Shown one piece after another: positions 1 through 5,831 of a DNA stretch of 8,482 nucleotides; within the stretch, counting starts at the first letter, position 1; the number at the start of each line of letters is the position of its first letter. This DNA comes from an uncultured Candidatus Saccharibacteria bacterium (lineage in GTDB: Bacteria > Patescibacteriota > Saccharimonadia > Saccharimonadales > Saccharimonadaceae), in contig CAPNAV010000031.1 in NCBI GenBank assembly GCA_948663575.1, positions 1 to 8,482 of the forward strand. The letters run 5' to 3'. The position numbers were made by a program, and so were the translations under genes. A model generated the notes under the pieces. The model had not been told where the DNA came from. It ran no database searches and saw only the letters and a list, made by a program, of their open reading frames with translations.

Positions 1-542
1 AAGAAGGCCTTGCCTGTGGTGACAATACTCTTGTCAACTGGGCTCAAGGTGGTGTTGGTAATATCACAATCCAAGATTACGCTAGCGTGATCACTAATAA
101 AAAGTGTACGCCAACCCCAACTCCAGCAGCCGATGAGTACAAACTTCAGATTACTTATATCTATGAAGATGGTACTAAAGCCGCTGATACCTTTACGGAA
201 GTATTTCAATCAGGTGATCCATTCTCAGTAACCTCTCCGGCTATTCCAGGATACAAGCCTGACTATGAAGTGATCTCTGGTCGTTTCACTAATTCGGACT
301 TAACTTATCAGGTGGTTTACTCAATCATTAACGAGGAAGGTCCTGAACCTGATGATTCGAAGCAGCCGGAAGAGCCAGAAACACCGGATGATAAACTGCC
401 GGATGATCCAATCGTCAATAAACCGGTGACAACCTTACCGTCCACTGGTCCTGCCGAAGTTGCAAGTGCGATGCTTGCTTCCGGCTCGGTGATCACAGCC
501 GCTGGCTACTATGTAGCAAGCCGACGTGCACTCCGTAAATAA
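1..542 (+). CDS. MucBP-domain LPxTG cell-wall surface protein, 3' part
   Basis: The frame is open from base 3 to the TAA at 540-542, giving 179 visible residues; the true start lies upstream. The GTG at 87 is an internal codon, since coding-like sequence with no stop precedes it. Visible parts in order: a short unassigned piece, a Thr/Pro hinge (about 111-128), one MucBP-like domain (about 128-325; it opens with Ile/Tyr strands, then YEDGT, and contains IPGYKPDY), an acidic Pro/Glu/Asp linker (about 340-425), the sorting motif LPSTG (435-449), a short Ala/Gly/Ser-rich hydrophobic segment and the basic tail SRRALRK. MucBP domains occur in Gram-positive mucus-binding adhesins, and LPxTG marks sortase anchoring to peptidoglycan. 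The protein therefore probably sits on the outside of the cell and may contact a host cell or mucus. The hydrophobic segment, with its Tyr-Tyr before SRR, resembles tails I associate with Saccharibacteria. No sortase gene is in the window. Confidence 0.85.
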   Translation, partial: EGLACGDNTLVNWAQGGVGNITIQDYASVITNKKCTPTPTPAADEYKLQITYIYEDGTKAADTFTEVFQSGDPFSVTSPAIPGYKPDYEVISGRFTNSDLTYQVVYSIINEEGPEPDDSKQPEEPETPDDKLPDDPIVNKPVTTLPSTGPAEVASAMLASGSVITAAGYYVASRRALRK

Positions 543-561
543 TACTAAATTTAATCGCAAG

Positions 562-584
562 AAGCCTCCGTATGGGGGCTTTTT
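562..584 (+). terminator. Rho-independent terminator of the surface-protein gene
   Basis: An 8-bp stem, AAGCCTCC with GGGGGCTT (one T-G wobble), closes a GTAT loop and runs into TTTTT. It starts 20 bases after the stop codon at 542. Confidence 0.9.
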
Positions 585-617
585 GCATTATTTGTACCCA
601 AAACTCCAGAAAACCTC

Positions 618-646
618 TTGTCATCGGAAGTGAAATATGCTAAAAT
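618..646 (+). promoter_or_regulatory. Sigma-70 type promoter of the L32-nusB-Nudix-rnc operon
   Basis: TTGTCA (618-623), a 17-base spacer, then TAAAAT (641-646) preceded by TGC, an extended -10. Transcription should start near 653, giving a leader of about 28 bases. The downstream gene has AAGGAG at 671-676, four bases before its ATG. The promoter follows directly on the terminator of the previous gene. Confidence 0.8.
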
Positions 647-680
647 TGACTATAGAATTTTCATATAATTAAGGAGTAAT

Positions 681-947
681 ATGCCTGAACCTAAAAAACA
701 GAGTAGCCCGCGTAAAACCGGCCTACGCCGTAGCCATCTACGGTTGAAACTGGCGCGTGCGGTGAATCGCACTTCTCCGGTTAAAGCCTTTGAAACTGCG
801 AAGAAAACCCCAAATCTCAAGGTAAAAACCGCTAAGCCTGCACGCGAATTAAGCGTCAAAGCGACTAAGAAAGCAGCTAAAGCTAGCACGAAGTCCGCTA
901 CGACCAAAAAGACAACCACTACAAAAATCACTAAAAAGTCTAAATAA
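681..947 (+). CDS. rpmF: Probable ribosomal protein bL32 with Lys-rich tail and no zinc ribbon
   Basis: The 88-residue protein is very basic. Its first 20 or so residues follow the bL32 pattern: MPxPKK, a Ser/Pro/Arg/Lys stretch and then RRSH, as in typical L32 starts such as MAVPKRxxSxxxxxxRRxH. bL32 is a small protein of the large ribosomal subunit. The usual C-terminal Cys-x2-Cys/Cys-x2-Cys zinc ribbon is absent: there is no cysteine at all, and residues 43-88 form a Lys/Ala/Thr repeat-like tail similar to histone H1. Cysteine-free L32 forms are known in other bacteria, but here the fold-bearing half itself is unlike the family. The gene is first in the operon with nusB and rnc; rpmF next to rnc is a common arrangement, which supports the call. 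An alternative is an H1-like nucleic-acid-binding protein. The CDS itself is near certain (AAGGAG ribosome site, promoter, tight spacing to nusB). Confidence 0.6.
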   Translation: MPEPKKQSSPRKTGLRRSHLRLKLARAVNRTSPVKAFETAKKTPNLKVKTAKPARELSVKATKKAAKASTKSATTKKTTTTKITKKSK

Positions 948-959
948 AAGGGAAGGTAT

Positions 960-1523
960 ATGGCTAGTAACCGGCACTTAGGCAGAATTATTGTTTTACA
1001 AAGTTTATACGAGTACGAATTTAGGGATAATGCCGGTGACGCTACGGTTAATATCGACTCAATCGTTGCAAAGGATATTGAGCCCTATGCGAAAGCGCTA
1101 GGCGACACGGAGTTCGTCTATGGTTTGGCACGCAATATCTCCGGCAAGTTTGCTGAACTGGACGAAGTTTTGCAGCCCATGGCTCCAGAATGGCCACTTA
1201 GTACCATTGCAGCGATTGATCGTAATATCTTGCGTATGGGGCTTTATGAATTACAATTTTCGGCGGATACCGTGCCGCCCAAGGTTGCAATTAATGAAGC
1301 TGTCGAACTAGCCAAGGCTTTTGGATCCGAAAATTCATCTAGATTCGTAAACGGTGTACTTGGTACGGCTTATCGCCAGATTTATGGCGAGCCTACTACT
1401 GAGCCTGCCAGCGTCTCGACGGATAAAGCGGATAATTCAGCTACTCCAGAACCAACACAGGAGCCGCAAACCCCGAAGGAGTATAATGACAAAGAAGAAA
1501 ACCCAGGGGGTGAGGAGGCCTAA
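960..1523 (+). CDS. nusB: Transcription antitermination factor NusB
   Basis: NusB binds boxA RNA together with S10 (NusE) and promotes antitermination, mainly on rRNA operons. The 187-residue protein has the family core at residues 1-142: the N-terminal helix (R-H-L-G-R-I-I-V-L-Q-S-L-Y), the central WPLSTIAAIDRNILRMGLYE (78-97), PKVAINEAVELAKAFG (107-122) and SSRFVNGVLG (126-135). Residues 143-187 are an added Pro/Thr/Glu-rich acidic tail, so the protein is longer than the usual 130-150 residues. The ATG at 960 follows the L32-like stop by 12 bases, with GGAAGG (951-956) as ribosome site. The last 38 bases overlap the start of the Nudix gene, so the acidic tail doubles as the ribosome-binding region of that gene. 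Confidence 0.95.
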   Translation: MASNRHLGRIIVLQSLYEYEFRDNAGDATVNIDSIVAKDIEPYAKALGDTEFVYGLARNISGKFAELDEVLQPMAPEWPLSTIAAIDRNILRMGLYELQFSADTVPPKVAINEAVELAKAFGSENSSRFVNGVLGTAYRQIYGEPTTEPASVSTDKADNSATPEPTQEPQTPKEYNDKEENPGGEEA

Positions 1524-2094
1524 TCCCACCCCAAGGACCACGCCGAAGCCCGTCAAAAGCGAGCGCATTGGCAAAGTTCCAGAAGCTCTGCCACTTAAGT
1601 CCGAAAAAGTTTCGGCGGTGACTCGGCTGACGGCGCGCGTCTTTAAAAAACCAGCCATTCAGGAGGTGGTGCGTGAACCGACCGCTGGAGGGATTGTTTT
1701 TCGTCCTACGCGTGATCATCGTGATATTGAAATCTTGCTCATTCAAGATTCCAAAGGACGCTGGACTATCCCTAAGGGACACATTGAGCCAGGCGAAACT
1801 GCTAAGCAGACCGCTATCCGTGAAATCGGCGAAGAAGCGGGGCTATTTCACATCGAAGTCTTGATGTGGTTGGGCAAAATCCATTTTCAGTATCGTCGCG
1901 TCGATAAACTCGTCTTGATGATGACGCAAATCTATCTGGTGCGCGCTCTCGATGATCATGAGACCCCTACTAAGGAGCAATGGATGAAGGGCATCAAGTG
2001 GTTTCGTTTTAACGATGCGCTCGACGCTATTGAATATGAAGACATTGAAAAACTAATGCTAGTCGCAAAAAACAAGATTCGCCAAGGCATCTAG
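1486..2094 (+). CDS. Nudix hydrolase (MutT / Ap4A hydrolase-like)
   Basis: The 202-residue protein contains a complete Nudix box at residues 98-120, G-x5-E-x7-R-E-x2-E-E-x-G-L; the glutamates bind the metal that drives hydrolysis of nucleoside diphosphate-X substrates. The preceding WTIPKGHIEPGE and the early strand TAGGIVFR are typical of the MutT/diadenosine-tetraphosphate hydrolase branch, but the substrate cannot be read from sequence. Residues 1-60 are a basic, Pro-rich, probably disordered extension. I chose ATG 1486 because AAGGAG (1476-1481) lies four bases upstream, the same spacing as the first gene of the operon; the longer frame from GTG 1354 lies wholly inside nusB and lacks a ribosome site. 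The gene overlaps nusB by 38 bases and ends 17 bases before rnc, so it is cotranscribed with them. Confidence 0.92.
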   Translation: MTKKKTQGVRRPNPTPRTTPKPVKSERIGKVPEALPLKSEKVSAVTRLTARVFKKPAIQEVVREPTAGGIVFRPTRDHRDIEILLIQDSKGRWTIPKGHIEPGETAKQTAIREIGEEAGLFHIEVLMWLGKIHFQYRRVDKLVLMMTQIYLVRALDDHETPTKEQWMKGIKWFRFNDALDAIEYEDIEKLMLVAKNKIRQGI

Positions 2095-2111
2095 GCGGCA
2101 ATGGAGGCACT

Positions 2112-2831
2112 ATGAATACAGAAGAATATCAAAACTTTGCACGCGAGAAACTAGGGTTTGAATTTAAGGATATCGATCTATTAATCACCGCGCTTACTCA
2201 CCGCAGTTATGTCAACGAGCATAAACAAAGCGTCAAAGCTCACAATGAACGGCTAGAGTTCTTGGGTGATGCTGTTTTAGAGCTGGTGACATCCGACTTT
2301 TTGTATCGTAACTATGACGAGCCGGAAGGTATCATGACGGCTTGGCGTTCAGCTTTAGTGCGTACTGAAAGTATCGGTGCGAGTGGTGAGGAACTGGGCT
2401 ATGAGCCTCTAGTACGCCTTTCGAAAGGAGAAAAACATGGCTCCGAGCGAGCTCATGCCGTCATTCTGGCTGACTGCTTTGAAGCGGTGATTGGCGCTAT
2501 TTATCTCGATCAAGGCTACGAAACGGCGCGTGAGTTTATTGCAAAGCATATCCTAGTGAAAATTGACAAGATCCTCGAAGATGGCAGCTGGCGCGATCCT
2601 AAATCTTATCTTCAGGAGCTTGCGCAGCATAATGATAGCGCCACCCCTACTTATCGAGTGATTGGCGAAGATGGCCCAGACCACAATAAGACCTTTACGG
2701 TTGGCGTTTACGTTGCTAAGCAGCTCAAGGGTACGGGAGTAGGGCATTCCAAGCAAGAAGCCGAAGGCGCAGCTGCCGCCGAGGCAGTAAAAAGCTATCT
2801 CAAGAAGTTCGGCGACCATAAAACAAAATAG
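2112..2831 (+). CDS. rnc: Ribonuclease III
   Basis: The 239-residue enzyme cleaves double-stranded RNA, including the 30S rRNA precursor. The RNase III signature NERLEFLGDA is at 45-54; by alignment with the E. coli protein the catalytic acids correspond to E46, E49, D53, D121 and E124 (LADCFEAVIGAIYLD, 119-133). A double-stranded-RNA-binding domain fills about 162-231, from DPKSYLQELAQ to the GHSKQEAEGAAAAEA helix. Length is normal. GGAGG at 2103-2107 lies four bases before the ATG. It is the last gene of the nusB operon; NusB and RNase III both act on rRNA, so cotranscription is sensible. No T-rich terminator follows, so some read-through into the next unit is likely. Confidence 0.97.
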   Translation: MNTEEYQNFAREKLGFEFKDIDLLITALTHRSYVNEHKQSVKAHNERLEFLGDAVLELVTSDFLYRNYDEPEGIMTAWRSALVRTESIGASGEELGYEPLVRLSKGEKHGSERAHAVILADCFEAVIGAIYLDQGYETAREFIAKHILVKIDKILEDGSWRDPKSYLQELAQHNDSATPTYRVIGEDGPDHNKTFTVGVYVAKQLKGTGVGHSKQEAEGAAAAEAVKSYLKKFGDHKTK

Positions 2832-2839
2832 CTGCAAGT

Positions 2840-2860
2840 ATTATAATTCTATGTTATAAT
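2840..2860 (+). promoter_or_regulatory. Extended -10 promoter inside an AT inverted repeat
   Basis: TATAAT at 2855-2860 is preceded by TGT, an extended -10; the -35 position (2832-2837, CTGCAA) is weak. A second TATAAT lies at 2842-2847. The two are parts of a perfect 7-bp inverted repeat, ATTATAA (2840-2846) and TTATAAT (2854-2860), around a 7-base centre. Transcription would start near 2867 and give the membrane-protein gene a leader of about 170 bases. Confidence 0.6.
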
Positions 2861-2911
2861 CGTCAAGCAGCCCAGAATCCTTAGGGGCGCATTGTACTTA
2901 AAAACAAAAGA

Positions 2912-2936
2912 GGGGAGGGATAGGATGGTAACTTAG
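2912..2936 (+). promoter_or_regulatory. Ribosome-site-like block with a three-codon mini-ORF in the leader
   Basis: GGGGAGGG (2912-2919) is followed five bases later by ATG GTA ACT TAG (2925-2936). The spacing is that of a functional start, yet the reading frame is only Met-Val-Thr. The block resembles the start region of the membrane-protein gene, which also has GGGAGGGA before its ATG. It may be a leader peptide, a decoy site or a relic of duplication. Confidence 0.25.
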
Positions 2937-2966
2937 AGCTTGTTTATCGTGGAAGTGTTTCTGAAA

Positions 2967-3014
2967 ATGCAAGATGTATTTCTTGCACAAATGCAAGATG
3001 TATTTCTTGCACAA
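2967..3014 (+). repeat. Two perfect tandem 24-bp repeats, each a small hairpin
   Basis: The units 2967-2990 and 2991-3014 are identical and abut. Each contains the inverted repeat TGCAAGA / TCTTGCA around TGTATT, so the RNA would form two consecutive 7-bp hairpins ending 8 bases before the ribosome site (3023-3029) of the membrane-protein gene. Cross-pairing between the units is equally possible, giving alternative folds. The unit length is 8 codons, so an in-frame ATG at 2974 would read through both copies, but that start has no ribosome site. Confidence 0.85.
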
Positions 3015-3039
3015 AAATCATTGGGAGGGAAATGATAAA

Positions 3040-3660
3040 ATGGAAAAAATTAACCGCTGTAAGGTTCAGCACTTCCTACTGAACTTTGCTACTTATGTCG
3101 TGGCTTTGGTCTGCACGCCAGCGTTCACCTGCGTTGCTTGGACGAAAACAGATTATGTGCTACTGGAGATGGATCGCACCGATCTCACTATGCGATGTCG
3201 TATTGGCATTATAGTAGTAGCGCTGATTTGGACTAGTGTTTGGCTCTGGCTAACCAGCAAAATCTACCGCAGGTATAACATTGAGCAGGCACTGCGCCAA
3301 TCGATCGAACGGAAAATCCCATATCGCGAAGCTTTATTTAAGGATTGGGAGTGGCGCAACCAGATTCTGCTGTTTGTGACCCTTATCCTTACGATTTGGG
3401 GGCTATCATATGCTGGCTATCGGGTAATCGATAATTTCCTGGCAATCATGGTGGTAGGAGTGACTGTCCTTATAGTTGGTGTAATTATCCTTGCTGGCAT
3501 GGCGCTATCAATTCACCGCAAGAGACTGAAACGTCGCCATCTCGGCGATCAACGCATTCCGATGTGGTTCTATGATTTGAACAATAGCAACGGCAAAAGT
3601 CGTCAGCTTTCCTGGAATACGGTTGAATTTGCCGCGCAAAAATACTGGCGTGAGGGGTAG
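3040..3660 (+). CDS. Four-helix membrane protein of unknown function
   Basis: I do not recognise the family. The 206-residue protein has four hydrophobic segments: about 11-33, 54-73, 108-127 and 131-158. The loop between segments 2 and 3 (74-107) and the C-terminal tail (159-206) carry many Arg/Lys, so both probably face the cytoplasm, with the N-terminus also inside. The first external loop has acidic residues (E43, D45, D48) and three cysteines lie at or near segments 1-2. I chose ATG 3040 because GGGAGGG (3023-3029) lies ten bases upstream; the longer frame from 2974 would translate the hairpin repeats and has no ribosome site. The gene has its own promoter and ends at a terminator shared with the opposing genes. 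No enzymatic motif is visible; a small lineage-specific envelope protein is the most that can be said. Confidence 0.85.
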   Translation: MEKINRCKVQHFLLNFATYVVALVCTPAFTCVAWTKTDYVLLEMDRTDLTMRCRIGIIVVALIWTSVWLWLTSKIYRRYNIEQALRQSIERKIPYREALFKDWEWRNQILLFVTLILTIWGLSYAGYRVIDNFLAIMVVGVTVLIVGVIILAGMALSIHRKRLKRRHLGDQRIPMWFYDLNNSNGKSRQLSWNTVEFAAQKYWREG

Positions 3661-3690
3661 GTTTTCACAAAAATAGGCAAGCAAAAGTAA

Positions 3691-3733
3691 GGGCGCATAT
3701 TTTGTATATAATACATGCAGTGCGCCCTCTTTT
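3691..3733. terminator. Bidirectional terminator between convergent genes
   Basis: GGGCGCA (3691-3697) pairs with TGCGCCC (3721-3727). The loop holds a second small inverted repeat, TGTAT-ATA-ATACA. TCTTTT follows on the plus strand and TTACTTTT on the minus strand. It lies 31 bases after the membrane-protein stop and 14 bases after the stop of the opposing 98-residue gene. Confidence 0.75.
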
Positions 3734-3740
3734 ATTGCCA

Positions 3741-4037
3741 TTACATCACCGGAAAACCGTCTGTAATGCACTTTCGCGCATCGTCAGGATTATCGCGCAA
3801 ATCTACTAAGAAATTATACACGCCGATGCCAGTTAGAAATGGTGCTAATTTATGAATATCGCTAGCCGTCCATTCCTCGATTTTTAGGGTGTCATCAAAA
3901 GCCCTAGACTCCATCCAAGCTAGAAATTTTTCTTTAATATCGGGATATTTAGTCACTTTCCGAATCAGCTGTGCTTTTAGCTTAGGGTCTTTGAGCCCTT
4001 GTTCGCGTAAAAACTGGGCAATTAAATATTCGTCCAT
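3741..4037 (-). CDS. Small soluble protein of unknown function, coupled to the metalloprotease gene
   Basis: The 98-residue protein has no signal peptide or membrane segment and is probably all helical: basic N-terminal half with LKDPKLKAQLIRKV, then a hydrophobic piece (IHKLAPFLTGIGVYNFLVDL, 61-80) and an acidic turn DNPDD. I do not recognise a family. Its ATG shares one base with the stop of the upstream gene (TAATG), so translation is almost certainly coupled and the two products probably work together, at comparable amounts. A chaperone, inhibitor or immunity-type partner of the protease is possible but is only inference from context. It ends 14 bases before the shared terminator. Confidence 0.75.
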   Translation of the reverse strand: MDEYLIAQFLREQGLKDPKLKAQLIRKVTKYPDIKEKFLAWMESRAFDDTLKIEEWTASDIHKLAPFLTGIGVYNFLVDLRDNPDDARKCITDGFPVM

Positions 4038-5314
4038 TATTCTAGAATCTCCTGTTTAGCCTTCTTAAACCAGCGACGCGGATCTAGCTTTCGCAGTGTA
4101 TACTTGATTTGCTGGTCCGGAGCTGCTAACTGGAGCCTGCGCTGGAAGTTGTCGCCAAAATCAAAAGCGTCCCACTCAATTTTCTGATTGCGGTATGCTG
4201 TATAATCGTTATCCCTATTCTTATCCTCGCCATCTTTATAAAGTGCTTCGCCTGTCCAGTAGTCACTCATTGGGTTTTCAAGCGCTCGAAGGTACTGTTG
4301 TACATGTTTTAATTCGTGTGCTACGGTATTAGCATACGCGTTCAAATAGCCAGCATCCACCAGTTTCGTGTAATTAAGGAGGATTCGAATCTTGTCGTTG
4401 GGGCCTAAAACTGTCTTCGGATTGCCACCCTGATTAGTCGGTGTGCTGCAGCTTCCTTGAGAAGTATAACTTTCGGAACGTACGGCATAAAAGGCGATAC
4501 GGTTGATATCTATTCCGAGTGCCGTGGTGAGCGTAGTTTTTAAATTCTGATCAAATTCTTGAAAATTTTCCCCGTTCATCTGTTTTGCAAGCTCGCGTAA
4601 TTGCTTAACGGGAATTTGATTCAAAATCTGAGCGTTCTCTTGATGAAGATGAAATCGATTGATTTTTCTAAAATTAGTCTTTACTTGCTCTTGGGCTAAT
4701 TCCTCTAAAGTTGCGAAGTCTTCTTTCAGGTTTGCTAAGGTCTCTTTAGGGTTTTCCATTGCCTGTGCGCAAAAACGTGCTTCAACCAGATTGGCGCGCG
4801 TATTTCGCAGTAGAACCTCCGGCGGACCTAGCAATGATTCACCGTTTTTAATCCTTTCGATCAAACTCGTATATAGCTTGCGTGAACTCTCATATTCATG
4901 CTGGTACGCTTCCTTGAGATCAATGTAATTATTGGGATCATCCATAGTAGAGACGACTGATTCCAATAATTCAACGCGTCTCTCTAAGGTTTGATACATC
5001 TCTGGAAAGGGGATATTCTGATATTTGTGGTCCCATTCCGGTGTCCAATCATCATCGAGGATTTTTAATGTCCACTCATCCGGCTCAAAGCTGGATTTTT
5101 GCCGTTCTGCTATAGACGAAGTCTCCGGCTTGACAGCCTTCGCCCCCTCCACTCCGGCGACGTTTGGCCGTTCAATGCCTAGTTTCTTGCTCTGTTTAGC
5201 TTCTAGCTCATCAAAATCCCCCAAGCCGTTATTTTCCGGCCTGAGTATGTCCCACTCGCTCGCGCTACCAACCGGCTCCTGCTGCTCGCCAGCAGATTTT
5301 ATTACCTCGCTCAT
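4037..5314 (-). CDS. Predicted zinc metalloprotease-like protein (HExxH)
   Basis: The 425-residue protein has no signal peptide or membrane segment. Residues 1-100 are polar and probably disordered, rich in Glu/Pro/Ser. Residues about 105-260 look helical, with coiled-coil-like stretches (MYQTLERRVELLESVV, and an Ala/Leu/Glu-rich part at 180-215). The C-terminal part holds a zincin motif: H333-E-L-K-H337 in ANTVAHELKHVQQYLRA, with E380 in QKIEWDAFDFG as the likely third ligand. That arrangement, HExxH followed some 40 residues later by a Glu in an ExDA context, is seen in several gluzincin-like families. No named family is assigned. Cytoplasmic action or export by an unrecognised route are both possible. 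ATG 5314 is only 11 bases after the -10 hexamer and has no ribosome site, so the mRNA looks leaderless or nearly so. Translation is coupled to the following small gene. Confidence 0.75.
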   Translation of the reverse strand: MSEVIKSAGEQQEPVGSASEWDILRPENNGLGDFDELEAKQSKKLGIERPNVAGVEGAKAVKPETSSIAERQKSSFEPDEWTLKILDDDWTPEWDHKYQNIPFPEMYQTLERRVELLESVVSTMDDPNNYIDLKEAYQHEYESSRKLYTSLIERIKNGESLLGPPEVLLRNTRANLVEARFCAQAMENPKETLANLKEDFATLEELAQEQVKTNFRKINRFHLHQENAQILNQIPVKQLRELAKQMNGENFQEFDQNLKTTLTTALGIDINRIAFYAVRSESYTSQGSCSTPTNQGGNPKTVLGPNDKIRILLNYTKLVDAGYLNAYANTVAHELKHVQQYLRALENPMSDYWTGEALYKDGEDKNRDNDYTAYRNQKIEWDAFDFGDNFQRRLQLAAPDQQIKYTLRKLDPRRWFKKAKQEILE

Positions 5315-5325
5315 ATCTTGACTTC

Positions 5326-5354
5326 AGTATAACTCAGTCCAAGTATGAAATCAA
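5326..5354 (-). promoter_or_regulatory. Promoter of the metalloprotease operon, leaderless-type
   Basis: On the minus strand: TTGATT (5354-5349), a 17-base spacer and TATACT (5331-5326). The expected transcription start, near 5319, is about five bases before the ATG at 5314, leaving no room for a Shine-Dalgarno site. Confidence 0.65.
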
Positions 5355-5357
5355 CCA

Positions 5358-5386
5358 TTTACATTTCAGGGGAAGATTGGTATAAT
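5358..5386 (+). promoter_or_regulatory. Promoter of rpsP
   Basis: TTTACA (5358-5363), a 17-base spacer and TATAAT (5381-5386) preceded by TGG, an extended -10. Start near 5393. Its -35 element lies three bases from the -35 element of the divergent metalloprotease promoter. Confidence 0.85.
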
Positions 5387-5415
5387 TACATTAGTTATTA
5401 AATAAAGGAGAAACA

Positions 5416-5766
5416 ATGCTCGCGATTCGCATGCAACGTAATGGCCGTACGCATAGCCCTGTGTATCGGATAGTCGTCCAAGAATCCCAGCGCCACCCAC
5501 TTTCGGGTCGTGTTGTGGCTGAGGTCGGCAACTACAACCCAGAAACCAAACGGGTGGTTCTCGATAAAGAAAAAGTCGAGTTCTATCTTAAAAATGGCGC
5601 GCAGCCATCTAGTCGCGTAGCCTTCGTCTTCAAGAAAGAGGGAATTGCCTTGCCAAAATGGTATAAGGAAGCCCCCAAGAAGCAAGCCAAGGCTAAACAC
5701 GCTGACAAATTGCGCAAAAACCAGCCTAAAGAAGAGCCCGCCACCGAAGAAGCACCAGCAGAATAG
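5416..5766 (+). CDS. rpsP: Ribosomal protein bS16
   Basis: bS16 is a 30S subunit protein needed for assembly. The start MLAIRMQRNGRTHSPVYRIV, then RVVAEVGNYNPETK (32-45) and the VEFYLKNGAQPS segment (54-65), are diagnostic. At 116 residues it is longer than the usual 80-90: the extension from about 84 is first Lys/Ala-rich, then Glu/Pro/Ala-rich. AAGGAG (5405-5410) sits five bases before the ATG. In most bacteria rpsP is followed by khpA, rimM and trmD; here a terminator follows at once and khpA lies about 1 kb further on behind an inverted gene. An 11-bp near-perfect direct repeat (ATAGGCTACT at 5763-5772 and 5774-5783) covers the stop codon. Confidence 0.97.
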   Translation: MLAIRMQRNGRTHSPVYRIVVQESQRHPLSGRVVAEVGNYNPETKRVVLDKEKVEFYLKNGAQPSSRVAFVFKKEGIALPKWYKEAPKKQAKAKHADKLRKNQPKEEPATEEAPAE

Positions 5767-5787
5767 GCTACTCATAGGCTACTAAGC

Positions 5788-5816
5788 AAAATCTCCAGCC
5801 CAGCTGGAGATTTTTT
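5788..5816. terminator. Bidirectional terminator between rpsP and the surface-protein gene
   Basis: AAATCTCCAGC (5789-5799) pairs with GCTGGAGATTT (5803-5813) around a CCA loop. Six T follow on the plus strand (5811-5816) and TTTT on the minus strand (5791-5788). It lies 23 bases past the rpsP stop and 19 past the stop of the opposing gene. Confidence 0.92.
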
Positions 5817-5831
5817 GTAATAAGGTGCGTA

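Noticed and set aside
87..542. GTG at 87 as start of a complete 151-residue gene
   Set aside because: The frame is open and protein-like from the left edge, there is no ribosome site before 87, and a surface protein needs an N-terminal signal peptide that is not there.
1354..1485. Longer N-terminus for the Nudix protein from GTG 1354
   Set aside because: It lies entirely within nusB in another frame; ATG 1486 has AAGGAG at proper spacing.
2974..3039. N-terminal extension of the membrane protein through the 24-bp repeats
   Set aside because: No ribosome site before 2974, while GGGAGGG precedes ATG 3040; the repeats make better sense as RNA hairpins.
5398..5775. Minus-strand 125-residue frame over rpsP, and similar frames over rnc, the Nudix gene and the surface-protein gene
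   Set aside because: These are antisense shadows of clearly identified genes, with no ribosome sites or family resemblance.
5763..5783. Direct repeat ATAGGCTACT x2 as an attachment site
   Set aside because: Ten bases at one-base spacing over the rpsP stop; more likely a small slippage duplication, with no integrase or element boundary.
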